This document shows, piece by piece, positions 22,751-34,400 of a stretch of DNA of 64,000 bases. Made by a program: the position numbers and the translations under genes. Positions within the stretch are counted from its first letter, which is position 1. Each line of letters starts with the position of its first letter. The notes under the pieces were generated by a model. That model was not told the DNA's origin, did no database searches, and saw only the letters and a program-made list of their open reading frames with translations. Source of the stretch: Atrichornis clamosus (Eukaryota > Chordata > Aves > Passeriformes > Menuridae); NCBI GenBank assembly GCA_013400975.1, contig WBMZ01010254.1:62001-126000 (forward strand). The letters run 5' to 3'.

Positions 22751-25700
22751 TGCAGGGACATCAGGATTGCTCCTCCCTCCACTTAGCACAGACCGTGGGG
22801 ATGTAGCCCCTGAGCAAGGCCAAAGGTGATCCACTGCAGTGGACTTCAGTGGGGGACCCTTTGACCAGCCAGTCATGGCAACCAGAGCTCCAAAATAACA
22901 TCCCAGCTTCCAGTGAAAGCATCTAGATCCCAGGAAAGAGCTGGTGTGGGTGGATGAATGCCTGAGCTAATTATGCAAAGGGGGTGATTAAGATCATAAA
23001 TGCATCTGGCAAGGTGTCCCTAAGGGGAAAATGTTGGGGGTGAAACAGCGACACAAATACATGGAAACTGGGATTTATTAATTCTCATGGAATGTTTTGT
23101 GTCTTCTTTTGAGTTAGTTTTTTCCCCCCACTGGAACAGAACCCATGCAGAATTATAGTCCTGTGAGTAAAAGACATACAGGTCACATCCTTTTGGCCCA
23201 CACGTACTTGTCACAACTGGAGACATGCCAAGTTAAAAACAAGCTACTGAGACTTAACCTAACCAGAATAATTCTGCAACAGTTCATAAACTATCAAGCA
23301 AACACAGAGAGTTTTAAAAGTACCAGGAATTTATGACTTGGCACATTTTTTTAATATGAGCCATCCCCAACTTTGCAGATCCAAAGGACTGGAGAAAACA
23401 CAGGTAAACATCTGGACTCCAAACCTGCAGCTCTCTGGGAGTTTGTCTTTAGGAGATGTCACAAGAAAAAGCATTAATTGTTTGCTGTTTCACCTCTTGG
23501 ATCAGCTGTTAATTCAAGGCCTGTGGCCATGTCATAACTGCTTTTATTGAGCTGTTTCAAAAGCAAGTCCCAGTGAACCTGTTTGTCATTCAGGCAATGA
23601 AGGAGACTGCTCCCAGCTCTGCAGAGGCTGCTCAGCCGGCTCAGAGCACCCTGAAATCTATCAGTGCTAATTAGGGCTCACTTAAATGCTCCCAGGCTGC
23701 CGTTCCTGGTTTGAAATGCAGAGTGGCATGTGAAAGCCCTTATGCTTGGCTCCTGACAGGAGCAAAAGCAAACATCAGGCCCTGCTGTGACCTCCATTTA
23801 CGAGACTCATTTACTGCACTGAAGGCATCAACTTCTGGGAAATCAAATGGACAAATTAGTTTTGAACCCCTACTGGTTAAGATGGACTTCTCACTGGGAC
23901 GGTGCTCCTGCCTGGCTGGATAAATGTTTCCTTAATCCTTGTGTCTGTGGAGTTTCCTCGGGGAGGCTGGGGGGATGAGTTTGCTGTCAGGAGGAGGTCT
24001 GGGAGCAGGGAGGTGGCAGCTCTCCAACCACCCCTGGTCCCTGACACCGGGTGGGCACCAGCTGTCATGGAACTAAAATCCCATCACTGCTTTTAACTAG
24101 CATGAATCATTTTATTTCAATAAAGGCAGAATCCTCTGCCCTGCCTTGTGCACCATGACAGGAGAGCTCTGCCCAGTGATGCTCTAAGTGATGTGCCCCA
24201 TGTGGTCCGTGTCCCCTGGCTCGTGTTCATCTCCATAAATCCAAATTTGTCCCTGTCTTTGGGGAGTGAAGGGGTTTCTAACTAATCCCTGTCCTCATCT
24301 CCGTAAGACTGCAAGACCATCTGTCTATTTTCAGTCAAGTCATCCCAAATCCCCTGCCCAGTGGGCACAAAGTCACCTGAGGTTCCTTTCCTTCCGAGGT
24401 TCAGCCCAGCCATAGCTGCTCCCCATGCAGCCCAGCTATTGGAAAATGCATGCAGAAAATTGGGAACCTTCATGAACAAAAATGACAGCATCTTGCCCAG
24501 GAATAATAACACATTTAATTTGTCACCCATGAGATCTTCTAGTCCTTATGGCAGAAATATTTCCTGTTCCACGTCTGCCCCACTGCAGACTGTGTTCCTT
24601 TCCCTGCATTTCTCTCTTAATCTCCCTGAGACTCCAGTGCCTATCTCATTATGAGATATTTATATTTTTCATTCTGCTGGCATATGGTTCTGTGAGCCTT
24701 CTCAAGTCTTTTGAGGGGAGTCTGAATTTATTGAACACTTCCCTCCTATTGTTGGTCTGTGTGTGAGTTCACAGAAGAGAGAGCATCAGAAGGTCCTGCC
24801 CATGCTCTGGGACCTCTCTGCTTCCTCTTGGGGACACAGAGTTCACTCAGGGCAGTGCCGTGGGAGCAGTGGGACCTTCTCCTCCACGTATCACAGTTCT
24901 CCCTGGCTGAGTACATGGCCAGGTGAGCGAGAGCCCATGATAGATGTTTCCTTCTTGGCTTGCTGGCTGGGGAAGCTCTGAGAAGGAGAAGGATTTGCAC
25001 TAACAGGAGGCCTCACAGCCAAGCCACATCTGGGTCCTGTCAGTCTGGTCCAGGTGGGTGATGTGAAGCAGACAAGGTCAGACTGAGTCCAGACCCCTCT
25101 CTGAAGTTCTGTGTTCCAGCTGTTGGCAGGAGTGACCTGGAGGGTGGCAATGAGGTTTCTAAGGTTGTGCACAGGACAGAAGGAGCTCAGGTTTTGGAGA
25201 ACACTGAGAATCACAGCAAGAAAGCTGATGAGATGAATTGATTTCATTCCTGTGAATAACATCTCTGTAAATATTGCCAGATGTTTTCCACGAGCCCTGC
25301 TGACATGGCAGTGAGGTTAGGGGAATGAGATCCCCCCATCACTTCTGCTCCCAGCTTAAGCCCAGAGGCCAAACCAAACCTTGGGACTCCCAAGGCCTCT
25401 TCCAGGCCCCCTGTCAGTGCACAGGAAGGGTCTGTGGGGTTGCATGTGTGTGGTGGGATCCATAGCACCCAACACCCACGCGGTGTGTGCACACAGTGAA
25501 TTATGCCACAGACCCCAAAGTGCTCTCACAAGCTGTCCTCTCCTACATGGAAACCTGGCCTAAGCCAGGAGATAGCATGAGGGAAGCAGATGGCAGCCTG
25601 GCAGAGTGATTAAAGCCCTAGATATCTGTTTTAATAAATTGCCCACCCAGCAGATTAAATGTTGCAATAGTCAGTCCTATTCTATGCTGTCAGTAATCTC

Positions 25701-27529
25701 AGCCTTATTTACAACGCTGGGCAAATGCCGTGCTCCTCCCTGTGCTGCACATGGTCAGGACAGGCTGAATTACAGGTTGGGATGGAGAAGAGACCTGTGG
25801 ATTTTGTCTGTCACCCAGAGGAGGTGTCCTGGGTACCACAGCTCAGGTGAAGCACCTTGCAGGAGGATTCAGTGAAGGAAATGGGCAAAGGCCGAGTTTC
25901 TGACTCATGAAGATAAAGGTGTGTCCTGTGCAGATTTACACCTGAAGACAGATGCAATTTCTATTCACTTTGCTGTTACATCTCCTGCTCCCCTCTTCCC
26001 TTTCACCCTGTTTCAGTATCTCCAAACAGCCCTTTCCGTGTGAGGGCTGATTTGGAAGTTCAAAATCAAAGCCTTTCTGTGGTGTCCCACTTCCCTTTCA
26101 CTCCTTTGCTCTTTACTGGGATATTGGCAGAGGAGCTGATTTGGATTTGCTCTGTTAACAGGACTCCTGCCAGTATATTTGATGCAGTTAGGCAGGCTTA
26201 ACGAGCCCAGGAGGAGCTGTGTGAGTGCTGATGCCAAACCCCACTGCATTCCTCACCCATGCGGAGGAGGAGCTGCGGTGCTTTCCTGCCTCACTTCTGC
26301 TTCTCTCAAGACTTCCCAGATGCAGGGCTGGAAGTCATCTTTTCCCAGTCCCTTGCAGGACGCTGGAGAGGAGATGAATGTGCTGCTGTGAGCAGGAGGT
26401 GAACAAGTCCTCCCTGTGCTCTGCTTTTGATGGGTTTGGGTTAAGGAATGTGGTTCCCTGCTTCCCTCATCCCTACAAGAGGTTCTACTCAGATAGGTGC
26501 TGGTAGAGCAGGACATGCTCCCATGCACAAAAGGGACACTTTTTTTCTAAAAAGGATCCTGGAATTTGTGGAATAAGGAATCCTGAAGGTACAAGAACCA
26601 CCGAGTCCTGGTTTCTTGGACCCTGACTGGCTTTGGTTTCTAATAAGGCATAAGTTCCAGGTGAAGCTTTTGGAACTTTTATCATGGTGTTGCTGATGAG
26701 GAGTCTCTGAGTCAGGTTTGACATAGGAGCAATGCCTTTGAAGGGATTGCTGAGCCTGAAATCTGGGGAGAAGCCTTACCTTAGGGCATCTTGCTGGCAG
26801 AACTCAGTGTCTAAAAGCAGCAGCCTCTGTGATTGGAGAGAAAAATAGAGCCAGGATTTTCATCCAGTATTTCCTAGAGAGAAATATGGGCTGTGCTCTG
26901 TGAGGTTCATGGAGAGGGAGTGCAGCCTGTCCAGAGTGCCTTGGATTTACAGCCCATGCAGAGGGATGAGCACATCAATCCAGGCCCCCTTCACCTGCAC
27001 TGCCTGGGAGGGGCTGGGGAGCCCACTGGGGGTTTTGGCTGATCCCCACACCCATCGGGGCTGCAGCATCTCTTCCACTGAGCAGAATATTAGAGAACAG
27101 GCCACACAGCCAGATCCTTCCCTGAGGATTATTTTTAGAACAGATCAACCTTCCCAACTAAATGCTTGTCAAATCTGATGCCTTTCTTCAAAAACTCCAG
27201 GTGCAAACAAAAGCACTGGGAATTTTTTGGCTGGGAGCAAGCACAGAAAGCTTAGATTGTTGTTTTGAGGCCAGCTGTGATATTTTTTTCCCAGTCATTC
27301 ATAACTACTGTGAACAGTGAGAACCATTGGAGATTACAGGAGCAACCAGTGCCTGTGTCCATGCCCTGCACCTCAGCAGGGCAATCTTGGGAAAGTTCCA
27401 TGCTGTGGCTATTTATATTTGCCACCCCTGATTCTGAACTTTTTGTGCGTGCTGGTAATAATATCCCAGCACTAAACTGTACTTTATGTGGGCATCATTT
27501 GCATGGCTGAACAGCTGTGAGCCTCTCTC
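22751..27529. other. Non-coding stretch, no gene recognised
   Basis: Unique sequence. TTTCAATAAAGG near 24116 contains a polyadenylation-signal hexamer with no transcript evidence. A candidate minus-strand mini-exon at 26780-26826 is listed separately. No transposon, RNA gene or recognisable protein frame is visible. Confidence 0.5.
26780..26826 (-). other. Splice-bounded open segment (possible 47-bp exon)
   Basis: On the minus strand a pyrimidine-rich acceptor (CTATTTTTCTCTCCAATCACAG) precedes 47 bp ending CCTAAG followed by GTAAGG. Only one frame is open (RLLLLDTEFCQQDAL). No family is recognised. Both splice signals are good, but the segment is very short, so chance is the default explanation. 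Confidence 0.12.
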
Positions 27530-27720
27530 CACCGCCTGCCTGCCATATTGCATAGATAATAACAGCTAATCCATATTAATTATAAATACACAAATCGTCT
27601 CCTAAATAAGGCAAAGTTTTGTGAGCAATTCAAACCAATGGGTGCCAAGAAATGTTAGTGTTACGCCTGACACCTCATCCTCTGGCTGTCATGCCATGAA
27701 TAAAGAAGAGCCCACAGCAC
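27530..27720. promoter_or_regulatory. AT-rich island, candidate conserved non-coding element
   Basis: A dense run of ATTA-type cores (ATCCATATTAATTATAAATA near 27570) is followed by balanced unique sequence without repeats or open frames. It resembles conserved enhancer cores in texture only. Confidence 0.28.
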
Positions 27721-28331
27721 AAGTTAAGGATGGCATCTGAGCTTTAATAGCCTGCAGCCACTGCCATCAGCCCTCCGGCAGTGATTTCATCACATCTCAC
27801 GAGCTAAACTGCTCTGGGTCAGTAGCAAACCTCTGTGGAAGGGTAGCTGCAGGAAGTGGGACTGCAATCATTATTCACTACCTGGCGTTTGGCGGCGGCG
27901 GATCCACGCTGGACTAACCCCACCTTGTGGTGTTGGTGGGGTCTGGCTGACCTGGTTGGGAGGAAAACACTGATTTCCGTCCTGTTTTGGTTTGGAGCCC
28001 CCTAAGGCTTTGCCTGCTGGAGGTGGAAGTCTAAAATAAGCCCTTGCAGTTGGCTCACTTTCCTCTGTTGGCTTTCTCAGCTCTCCCAGAAAAAGCCTCT
28101 GGATGTCCCAGCACCTACGATCCAGGCTGAAAATTCCTGATAGAAAACAAGATTCACTGTCTGTCATGTCTTGTCCATTCATCCTCTTCTTCCTCCTCAC
28201 TGAGGAATTTGGTGTCACTCCTATTATTTTCGATTTTGACTATTTAATGTCTTCTCCCCAGTCTGCCCCTCACAATTCCAGAAGGGCAAGTTCTTTTTCT
28301 TTCCTCCACTCTGAGCTGCAGTGCTGTGTAA

Positions 28332-28531
28332 TTTCTTCATGGAAAGGGTGGTCAGGCATTGGAAGGGGCTGTCCAGGGAGATGTTGGAGTCCCCATCCTT
28401 GAAGGTGTCCAGGGGACACCTGGACGTGGCACTCAGTGCTCTGGGCTGGGTGACAAGGTGGGGATTGGACAAAGGTTGGACCTGATGATCTTGGAGGTCT
28501 TTTCCAACCTTAACAATTCTATGATTCTCTG
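28332..28531 (+). mobile_element. CR1 LINE 3' fragment, sense
   Basis: From TTCATGGAAAGGGTGGTCAG through GGGGCTGTCCAGGGAGATG and GTGTCCAGGGGACACCTGGA to GGTTGGACCTGATGATCTTG, then TTTTCCAACCTTAACAATTC and TATGATTCTCTGA, the blocks run in sense order to the CR1 terminus. The subfamily differs from that of the copies at 45 and 48 kb (GGACCTGATGATCTTGGAGG type). About 200 bp remain; it is 5'-truncated. Confidence 0.93.
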
Positions 28532-28605
28532 ACAATACAGCTGTCAAAAAGGTCCCAAGTTTCTTTCCAGAAACCCACGTTTCTTCTTTTTATTTGCATT
28601 TCCAG

Positions 28606-28788
28606 GTAATGGCTGAAAACTTTCTAGTGCAGTTCCTGTGCCTTTTGAAGAGTGTAGGAACAGGACAACAGCTGAAAAGTGAAAACAACATAAATGGCAA
28701 AACTCTCAGCTATTTTTCTTCAGAATTATGCTATATTGCTTCCCCGTCAGGCACATTAGTAAAAATGCCAATGAGCTCTTACCTGCAG
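28606..28788 (+). other. Splice-bounded 61-codon open segment (possible exon)
   Basis: A strong acceptor (TTCTTCTTTTTATTTGCATTTCCAG) is followed by 183 bp open in phase 0 from VMAENFLVQF to MSSYLQ, ending at CTGCAG before GTAAAC. The length is a multiple of 3 and the sequence is not low-complexity, but I recognise no protein. Against it, the minus strand offers an equally good exon (28783-28830, acceptor CCAATCAG, donor CAG|GTAAGAG) over the same border, which shows how easily such pairs arise. Confidence 0.18.
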
Positions 28789-29260
28789 GTAAACCAGGAT
28801 CTTTGTAAAGTGTCCAGCACAAATGGGGCTCTGATTGGAAAAACGGCTTCATCACAATATTACTTAAGCTGGGGATGGCAATTTTGGTTTTCATGATGGC
28901 TAAAAATGACCATGTTTGCCCTTCCCCCTGCAAATTATGATGTCTTTTTCTTAACAGCATTGATTTCCTTTAACATTTCAACCAAAAGAAAAAAAAAATA
29001 GGAAGAATAATTTGTGGAGAGTCAAGGCACTGAAAGAGCCTAATTGTTTGCAATACAGATGATCACAGGACTCAGGGAACATTCTTACAGATTTCATTTC
29101 ATTATAGGTGCCCTTTCTTAGAGATTTCAAGAGGCAGGTTATCAAACAGAAGGAAACTTAGAAAATGCTGAAGATCTAGAGAGTTCAGCCAAGTTTTGAA
29201 CCAAAGAACACCAAACCCATGGTTGCTCTGTACATATAAACATTAGCAGTATAATGCAAC
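28789..29260. other. Non-coding AT-leaning stretch
   Basis: Unique sequence with an A10 run near 28990. No repeat family, RNA gene or protein frame was recognised. Confidence 0.5.
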
Positions 29261-29375
29261 CTTAGTTAGGCTTGTTTTCTCCTCTCCAACAAGTTCTCTG
29301 GTTCTTCCTTTTTTATTTTTTTTTTCCTTCTGCATTATTATTGTTTGGACTGAAATATGGTTTCTATGAAAAAGC
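29261..29375 (+). repeat. Copy A of a local direct repeat (about 110 bp)
   Basis: CTTGTTTTCTCCTCTCCAAC then AAGTTCTCT, a T-rich tract, GCATTATTATTGTTTGGACT and GAAATATGGTTTCTATGAAA are matched in order by copy B about 920 bp downstream. The copies differ at scattered positions and in T-tract length. An A15 run (29376-29390) follows copy A only. It could be a local duplication or two insertions of an unrecognised dispersed repeat. Confidence 0.7.
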
Positions 29376-29390
29376 AAAAAAAAAAAAAAA

Positions 29391-30177
29391 TCTTGAGGAC
29401 ACAGATAATAACTGCAGATTGTCTCAGACCTTGATGCAGGCTGTGGCTAAGTCCAGAGTTTTAAACTACTCTCATGAAAATTTTTAGCTAATATATTTTG
29501 ATTCTTCCCTCACTCCCCTCCCACGTGTTCAAGGTACAAGGCGAATAATTCACTTGGGAGTGATACATTACAGGGAGAGGTGGTGCCAATGCCTCTAAGG
29601 CACCATCCTGAAATCAGATCTATGGATGTGGCTGCTCTTTGCCTCTCCTTCCCTCCCTCCCACACCAAAAGTCCTGCAGGAAAGCTTGGCAGAGCCTCCC
29701 TGTAATTCCTGGGCAGCAAAATCCCTTTCCCTGTGAGGCTGGGTGAGGGATTTGGAGGCGAGCACGGCAGTGATGCTGCACACTGTGCTGGAGAAGATCT
29801 GCAGGAAAGCTGTGGGGCAAGCGCAGATTAATTACAGCAGAGGGAAATCTACAGCTGGAGCTTTGAAAATTAGATCAGGAGGATTACAAGGAAAATACGC
29901 AGCAGGAAGCAATCTTACCTTGGAAAAAAAGAGCAGGAAAACATAGGTAGGAATATTCCGGTGCTGGTTCCTACCTTGCAATAATGAACTGGAGACACTT
30001 TAATAAAACCTCTTCAGATTGCCCTTGTTTCTTTCAGAGGTGTGTGAATGAATAGAGAGAAAGTGCAAAAAAAAAAGTCAGTGTGACGATGTGTTTGGGG
30101 CTGTTTGTCTCCTTAAAAAGGACTTTTACTCCTGTCTGCCTTGTCTGGGAGCCAGCAGAGGGAGACAAGTCTCTGAG
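29391..30177. other. Non-coding spacer between the two direct repeats
   Basis: Unique sequence; an A10 run lies near 30067. No gene, transposon or RNA was recognised. Confidence 0.5.
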
Positions 30178-30298
30178 CTTAATCCAGGCCTGTTTTCTCC
30201 TCTCCAACAACTTCTCTACTTCCTTTCTCTTTTTTTTTTTTTTTTCCCTTTTACATTATTATTATTTGGACTGAGATATTGTTTTTATGAAAAATAGC
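30178..30298 (+). repeat. Copy B of a local direct repeat (about 115 bp)
   Basis: CCTGTTTTCTCCTCTCCAAC then AACTTCTCT, a T16 tract (30230-30245), ACATTATTATTATTTGGACT and GAGATATTGTTTTTATGAAA parallel copy A in the same orientation. Sequence outside the pair does not match, so the duplicated unit is short. I cannot assign it to a known family. Confidence 0.7.
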
Positions 30299-31999
30299 TC
30301 TAAATGACCCTCACCTTGCAGTTACAGAGAGGATTAGATTGCAAATGCCGCAGGGAGATTTGGGTGAGTGAGCACATGGCAACAATCCTCCTGTGGCAAT
30401 AACACAAGGAGCAAATTGGCCCAGGTAGGGGCTGGGAATGCTGCAGAGTGTGTGGGGTTTTTTTGTGGGAAAGCGTCTCCATCACGACTTGATTTGCGGC
30501 TTATCACAAGTCTGGGTTTGACGGCAGAAGTGCAGGCATCAAATTTCTCAGGGTCTGGTCTACAAATTTTATCCATCAAACACCTTTTTTTTCCTGGCTC
30601 ACAGCAGGTGTAGCTCAGTCAGAGCAAAAATGGGGTGCTGCAAATATTGCCAGGAGCTGGCAGCGTGTAAAAAGCTGGGGATAACCCTGGAGAGGGATGG
30701 GATGTCCTGGCCCAGTTTCAGCCCAAAGCTATGTTGGTTTTTTTTTCCTTTTTAAACTTTTTTCTGTGCTCCTGAAGAAGTGGAGGGTGGAGGCTGTGGG
30801 AGGGAGATGCACAGCAGGGTGTGCACGGGTGTGCTGTGGCCTCTGCAAGGACAGGCAGTGCCAAAAGCCACAATTCCCACGCTGGCAGGCTGAAATTGGG
30901 ACTCACAGAGAAAATGTGCCTGCAGCATGGCGGGGGTGGGGTGCACAGACAGAGGTTAGTGCCCAGCACGCCCCAAAAGAAACCTTCTCTGAGTGTTGGC
31001 CAGGGTGGCCACAAGCAGCTGGAGGCTGTGAGCGCAGGCATGTGGGATGTGCGTCCTCCGAACCTCCATGGACACACCATCCTCCGGTGTCAGCAGGTGA
31101 AACTCTTTCAGAGCGTGTGGTGGAGGCATCCACAGGCTCTGTGTGTTTGCGTGTGCGTCTCATGTGAAGCCCCTCTGAGCTTTTGTTCATTTGTGTGAGC
31201 TGGGGAGCAGCAGTTTGCAGATTGGCCATCGCATGTGGATTTTGACCGTGCTGCCTCCGAGCCCTCAGCAGAAATTTGAGCAGATAAGGCTGGGTAGCAG
31301 CTGGGAGTCCAACACAACCAGGGACAACAAAGGATGAAAGGGACCAAGCAAATGAAACAAGCTTTTTGAAGTCCTTGCAGAAACAGTCCTTCACTATATT
31401 TAGTGAACCTCACGACTCCATCAGAACAAAACTGTCGTCACTGGAGGGAAAAGAGGAGAAGTTGCCCTGAATGAAAATAATCCAGAGAGCAGCAGAAAGA
31501 GTGGGAATGCAGGATGGAGAGGACAGCATTTTAAAGCATCTCTGAGCCTGCCACCCACCAAAACCAGCCCATGTTTTCTCATCTCCTTGGCGGGGCACCG
31601 GCTCTGGCTCTGGCTGTGGAGCCTGGGGAGCACTGGGCACGCGGGGCTGGCAGTGCCAGGGCACCTGGACAGCAGGGCCAGGCCTAACCAGATGCTGCTA
31701 TGGGGCACAGGTTGTCAGGGGAGAAGTCCCTGCAGCCCCAAGAGGCTTCACATTTGTGTAGCTTTGGTCTCCGAGGGTGCTGCCCTCGCCCTCCCTCGTT
31801 CTGGAGAGGGAGTGAGGGGAGAAGAGGGTGCCTGAAAGATCCTGCCAGGAACAAACCTCAGCTGCAGGCAGGAGGATGAAATCCAGCAATGGTTTGGCTG
31901 CTTTTAAGGGTGCAAATTTGATGAGATGAACCTGGACAAATGCCTACTTCATCTTTATCTGCTCCTCAGGGGTGTTTGCATGGCAGCCTGAGGGCTTCT
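30299..31999. other. Non-coding stretch, no gene recognised
   Basis: Unique sequence of mixed composition. Overlapping frames of 120-163 codons on both strands at 30.7-31.4 kb lack any recognisable domain. A short GGCTCT/GGCTCTGGCT repeat is near 31600. Nothing supports a gene. Confidence 0.5.
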
Positions 32000-32110
32000 G
32001 CTACCTTCAAACATTGTATTATCAATTACCCTAATTAGAGCTTGGCACCTGCCTGACACCAAGTATTTTTCATTAATTTTTAACCTTTTTTATGCCAGGC
32101 TCAGAGGAGC
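32000..32110. promoter_or_regulatory. Short AT-rich candidate conserved element
   Basis: ATTATCAATTACCCTAATTA at about 32018-32037 packs two homeodomain-type cores, and TTTTCATTAATTTTTAACC follows. It has no repeats and no open frame. Regulatory potential is inferred from motif density only. Confidence 0.25.
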
Positions 32111-33389
32111 TTTCCCCTAAAACACAGCAAAACAGGGGGAAGGCAAAAAAAAAAAAGCGAGGCAAAAGCAAGCGAGGTTAATGCCAGTTTGATTGGTGGC
32201 TGGCTGTGGAGTCTGAAGGTTGTTCTCCATCAATGCATGCACAGCAAGGGCCTGTGTTTGCATGGCTGGTGTTAAGTACAGAGGGGGTGGTCAGCCCTCA
32301 CCTTGTGGATTTAATCACTTCTGTGCCTCAGTGCCACGCAGGGCCTTGGCAGCCACATCTCCTCCTTCCCACACGCAGCATCTCCCCTGCTTAATATCAC
32401 TTTCAGAGGGAGCAAGAAGCAGCACAGATAAGCAGGTAACCATAAGCTTAAATTTGTTTTCCATAAGCATGTGGACAGCCAGCTTCAATCACAGAAGTGT
32501 TTGCAGGGGGTTAAAACAAAAGGGGCAGCAACACTGTCAAAGGAAGATCATTTTGAGATGGCTAATAATGACAGTGAGACGTCCAATTTATCCATATAAT
32601 AATTTCAGGAGCAGTTATCTTGTGGTATCTTGCCACCTCCCACACATTAATGGGTTTATCTGCACGAGCCCACCGTGAATGGGAGGGATTATCATCCCTC
32701 CTGACAGATGGGGAGGGAAGGTACAGTCACACACTGCAGCTACAGCCAGGCAGGAAGAGAAGACCCGGGAGCCTTGATTCCACAGCATGAGTTCCTCAGT
32801 GCTTTCCAGGTCAAAGACCACTCATTCCAAGCACAACAGCTTTGCTGCCTCCCCTCAGCTGCAGACAGGAGTACAAAATGTGCCTGTGCCCAGCTTTATG
32901 CCCGTGCACAGCGAGCAGGTGTTTGTGTTTGGGAGGTGTTTGTGTGTTTGCCTCTGTGTGTGTGTGTGTGTGTTCGGAGAGGCTGAGGAAGAAGATTACC
33001 TTGGAGCATTAGGTTGTTTTCCCTGCTCTAGGTTGTAGTCACGTTTTCCGCACTTTTGGAGGCCCCCGGCTGTTTGTGGTGACCCTCCTGGGGGTTCTGA
33101 CTGAGGAAACGGATCCCATCTGAGCTGGGAAGCTCTGTGTGGCTGTTCCTAAAGCCCATGGCCGGATGAGCTGCTTCAGAGCAGAAATCAGGAGTTTTTA
33201 ACACTTTCTTTGATGCCTCTGATGTGTTGGCCACGCAGAGCAAAGCCTAAACTTAAACCCTGGCATGTCGGGAAGCTGCTTGTTTGCCGTGCTGCTGTTA
33301 TGCTGGGGTGTGCTGCAGCTCTGGAAAGACACACAGACCTCTGAAAATGTCTGTTCAGGAAGAGGTTTTCCACAGAAGCTATAAAACAT
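32111..33389. other. Non-coding stretch with one conserved-looking patch
   Basis: The patch 32560-32720 (AATAATGACAG...CATATAATAATTTCAGG...ACATTAATGGG) has the balanced, repeat-free look of a conserved element. It ends in GGGAGGGATTATCATCCCTCC, whose GGAGGGAT and ATCCCTCC arms form a hairpin (about 32680-32701). An A12 run is at about 32144. No gene was recognised. Confidence 0.4.
32955..32972. repeat. (TG)9 microsatellite
   Basis: Nine perfect TG units sit within a longer TGTG/TTTG-rich segment from about 32920. Confidence 0.85.
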
Positions 33390-33620
33390 TCATGACACCT
33401 CCATTGTGCTGTAAATCCTTAGCAGGAGTTGATAACAGTGCATGAATTTTTAATGTAACATTTATAAATGGTTATTAAAACTATCCTTAAAGTAAAGTGT
33501 CAGTTTATTTTTAATTAACTGTTGGCTATTTAAGCTCCTGATGGCCCCGGGGCAGATCAACAATCTAACAAGTTAATATTCCAGATTAACCCTGCAGTTG
33601 CTGCCTCCTTGCACGAGGAG
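33390..33620. promoter_or_regulatory. AT-rich island, candidate conserved non-coding element
   Basis: Repeat-free AT-rich sequence with TTAATTAA at 33511-33518, preceded by CATTTATAAATGG (a 12-bp palindrome with MEF2-like core) near 33460. No frame is open. It looks like an enhancer core, but conservation is not visible from one genome. Confidence 0.35.
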
Positions 33621-33939
33621 GATGAAGATGAGTTCACAGGATCAACAACAAGTGGTTATTTCTCCTCACTGTAGAGAAATATCATCATTTCCTGGAATAG
33701 GCTGCCCAGTTTAAGAAGTTTTAGAAGCTGTGGAGGGATTTATTTCCTGAATTTTGACCAGATACAGACAGATAGAAGAGCTGGGTGATTCTTCTTGGAA
33801 AAAATAAAATATTTGCATGGCACTGATGAGAGGAAATTTCCATTGAAATCAATGAGTATGGATCAAACATTTCCAATTGCACCAAGTGCAATTTCAGGCC
33901 ACCCATCTATGAGCAGCAGCTGCCCTGTGTGATTTGTGA

Positions 33940-34400
33940 GTACAGGCTCCCTTGCAAATGTTGCAATTGACTGAGCAATTTAAAATTCGGCATCCTGAAA
34001 CCTCTACCTGTTTACTTAGCAAAGCATTTTTGTTAAGTTTTATCCTCAGTGGCCAGTGTGGAAAGCATGAAGAGGAAACTGGTGTTGATTTTTAATTAAT
34101 TCATATTGTGTATTTTTTAACTGACCATTTTTTAAAGTCTCAAATCATTGTCCAACACGCCACATACATTTTGCATTTGTCATTGTAATTGAAATTAGTC
34201 ACAGGGGTGATGGATTTTACAGATATTATCTTTTTCTGTAATTGTTGATATTACCCGTGAGGAGGCTCCTGTGGTTAATCTTTGAAAATGAAGGTCAAGC
34301 CACTGCATCCCCACAAAGCAGTTTAGTTTCAGTGTTACAAACATCCTAAAAAGGTTCAGTTCATAACACTTTGCCATTTAAATGACAAATTTTAGCCCGA
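33940..34400. promoter_or_regulatory. AT-rich island, candidate conserved non-coding element
   Basis: About 460 bp without repeats, with TTAATTAA at 34092-34099. GCATTTGTCATTGTAATTGA near 34170 and a CAATT/AATTG-rich start near 33965 lie in the same block. Stops are dense in all frames. This is one of the two best conserved-element candidates by texture. Confidence 0.35.

Noticed and set aside
24898..24923. 26-bp splice-bounded segment FSLAEYMA before GTGAGCG
   Set aside because: Too short to distinguish from chance; no family or conservation information.
28783..28830. Minus-strand exon-like segment SPICAGHFTKILVYLQ
   Set aside because: It overlaps the border of the plus-strand candidate at 28606-28788. 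Both cannot be real, and this one is only 48 bp. Kept as an illustration of decoy density.
29268..30298. Shared peptide-like phrase LLLFGL.Y.FYEK in frames from both direct repeats
   Set aside because: It follows from the DNA duplication and a T-rich tract. There is no start, splice or family support for coding.
32144..32155. A12 run as a retrogene poly-A tail
   Set aside because: No coding remnant upstream and no flanking target-site duplication; the same applies to the A15, A16 and A14 runs at 29376, 37946 and 38272.
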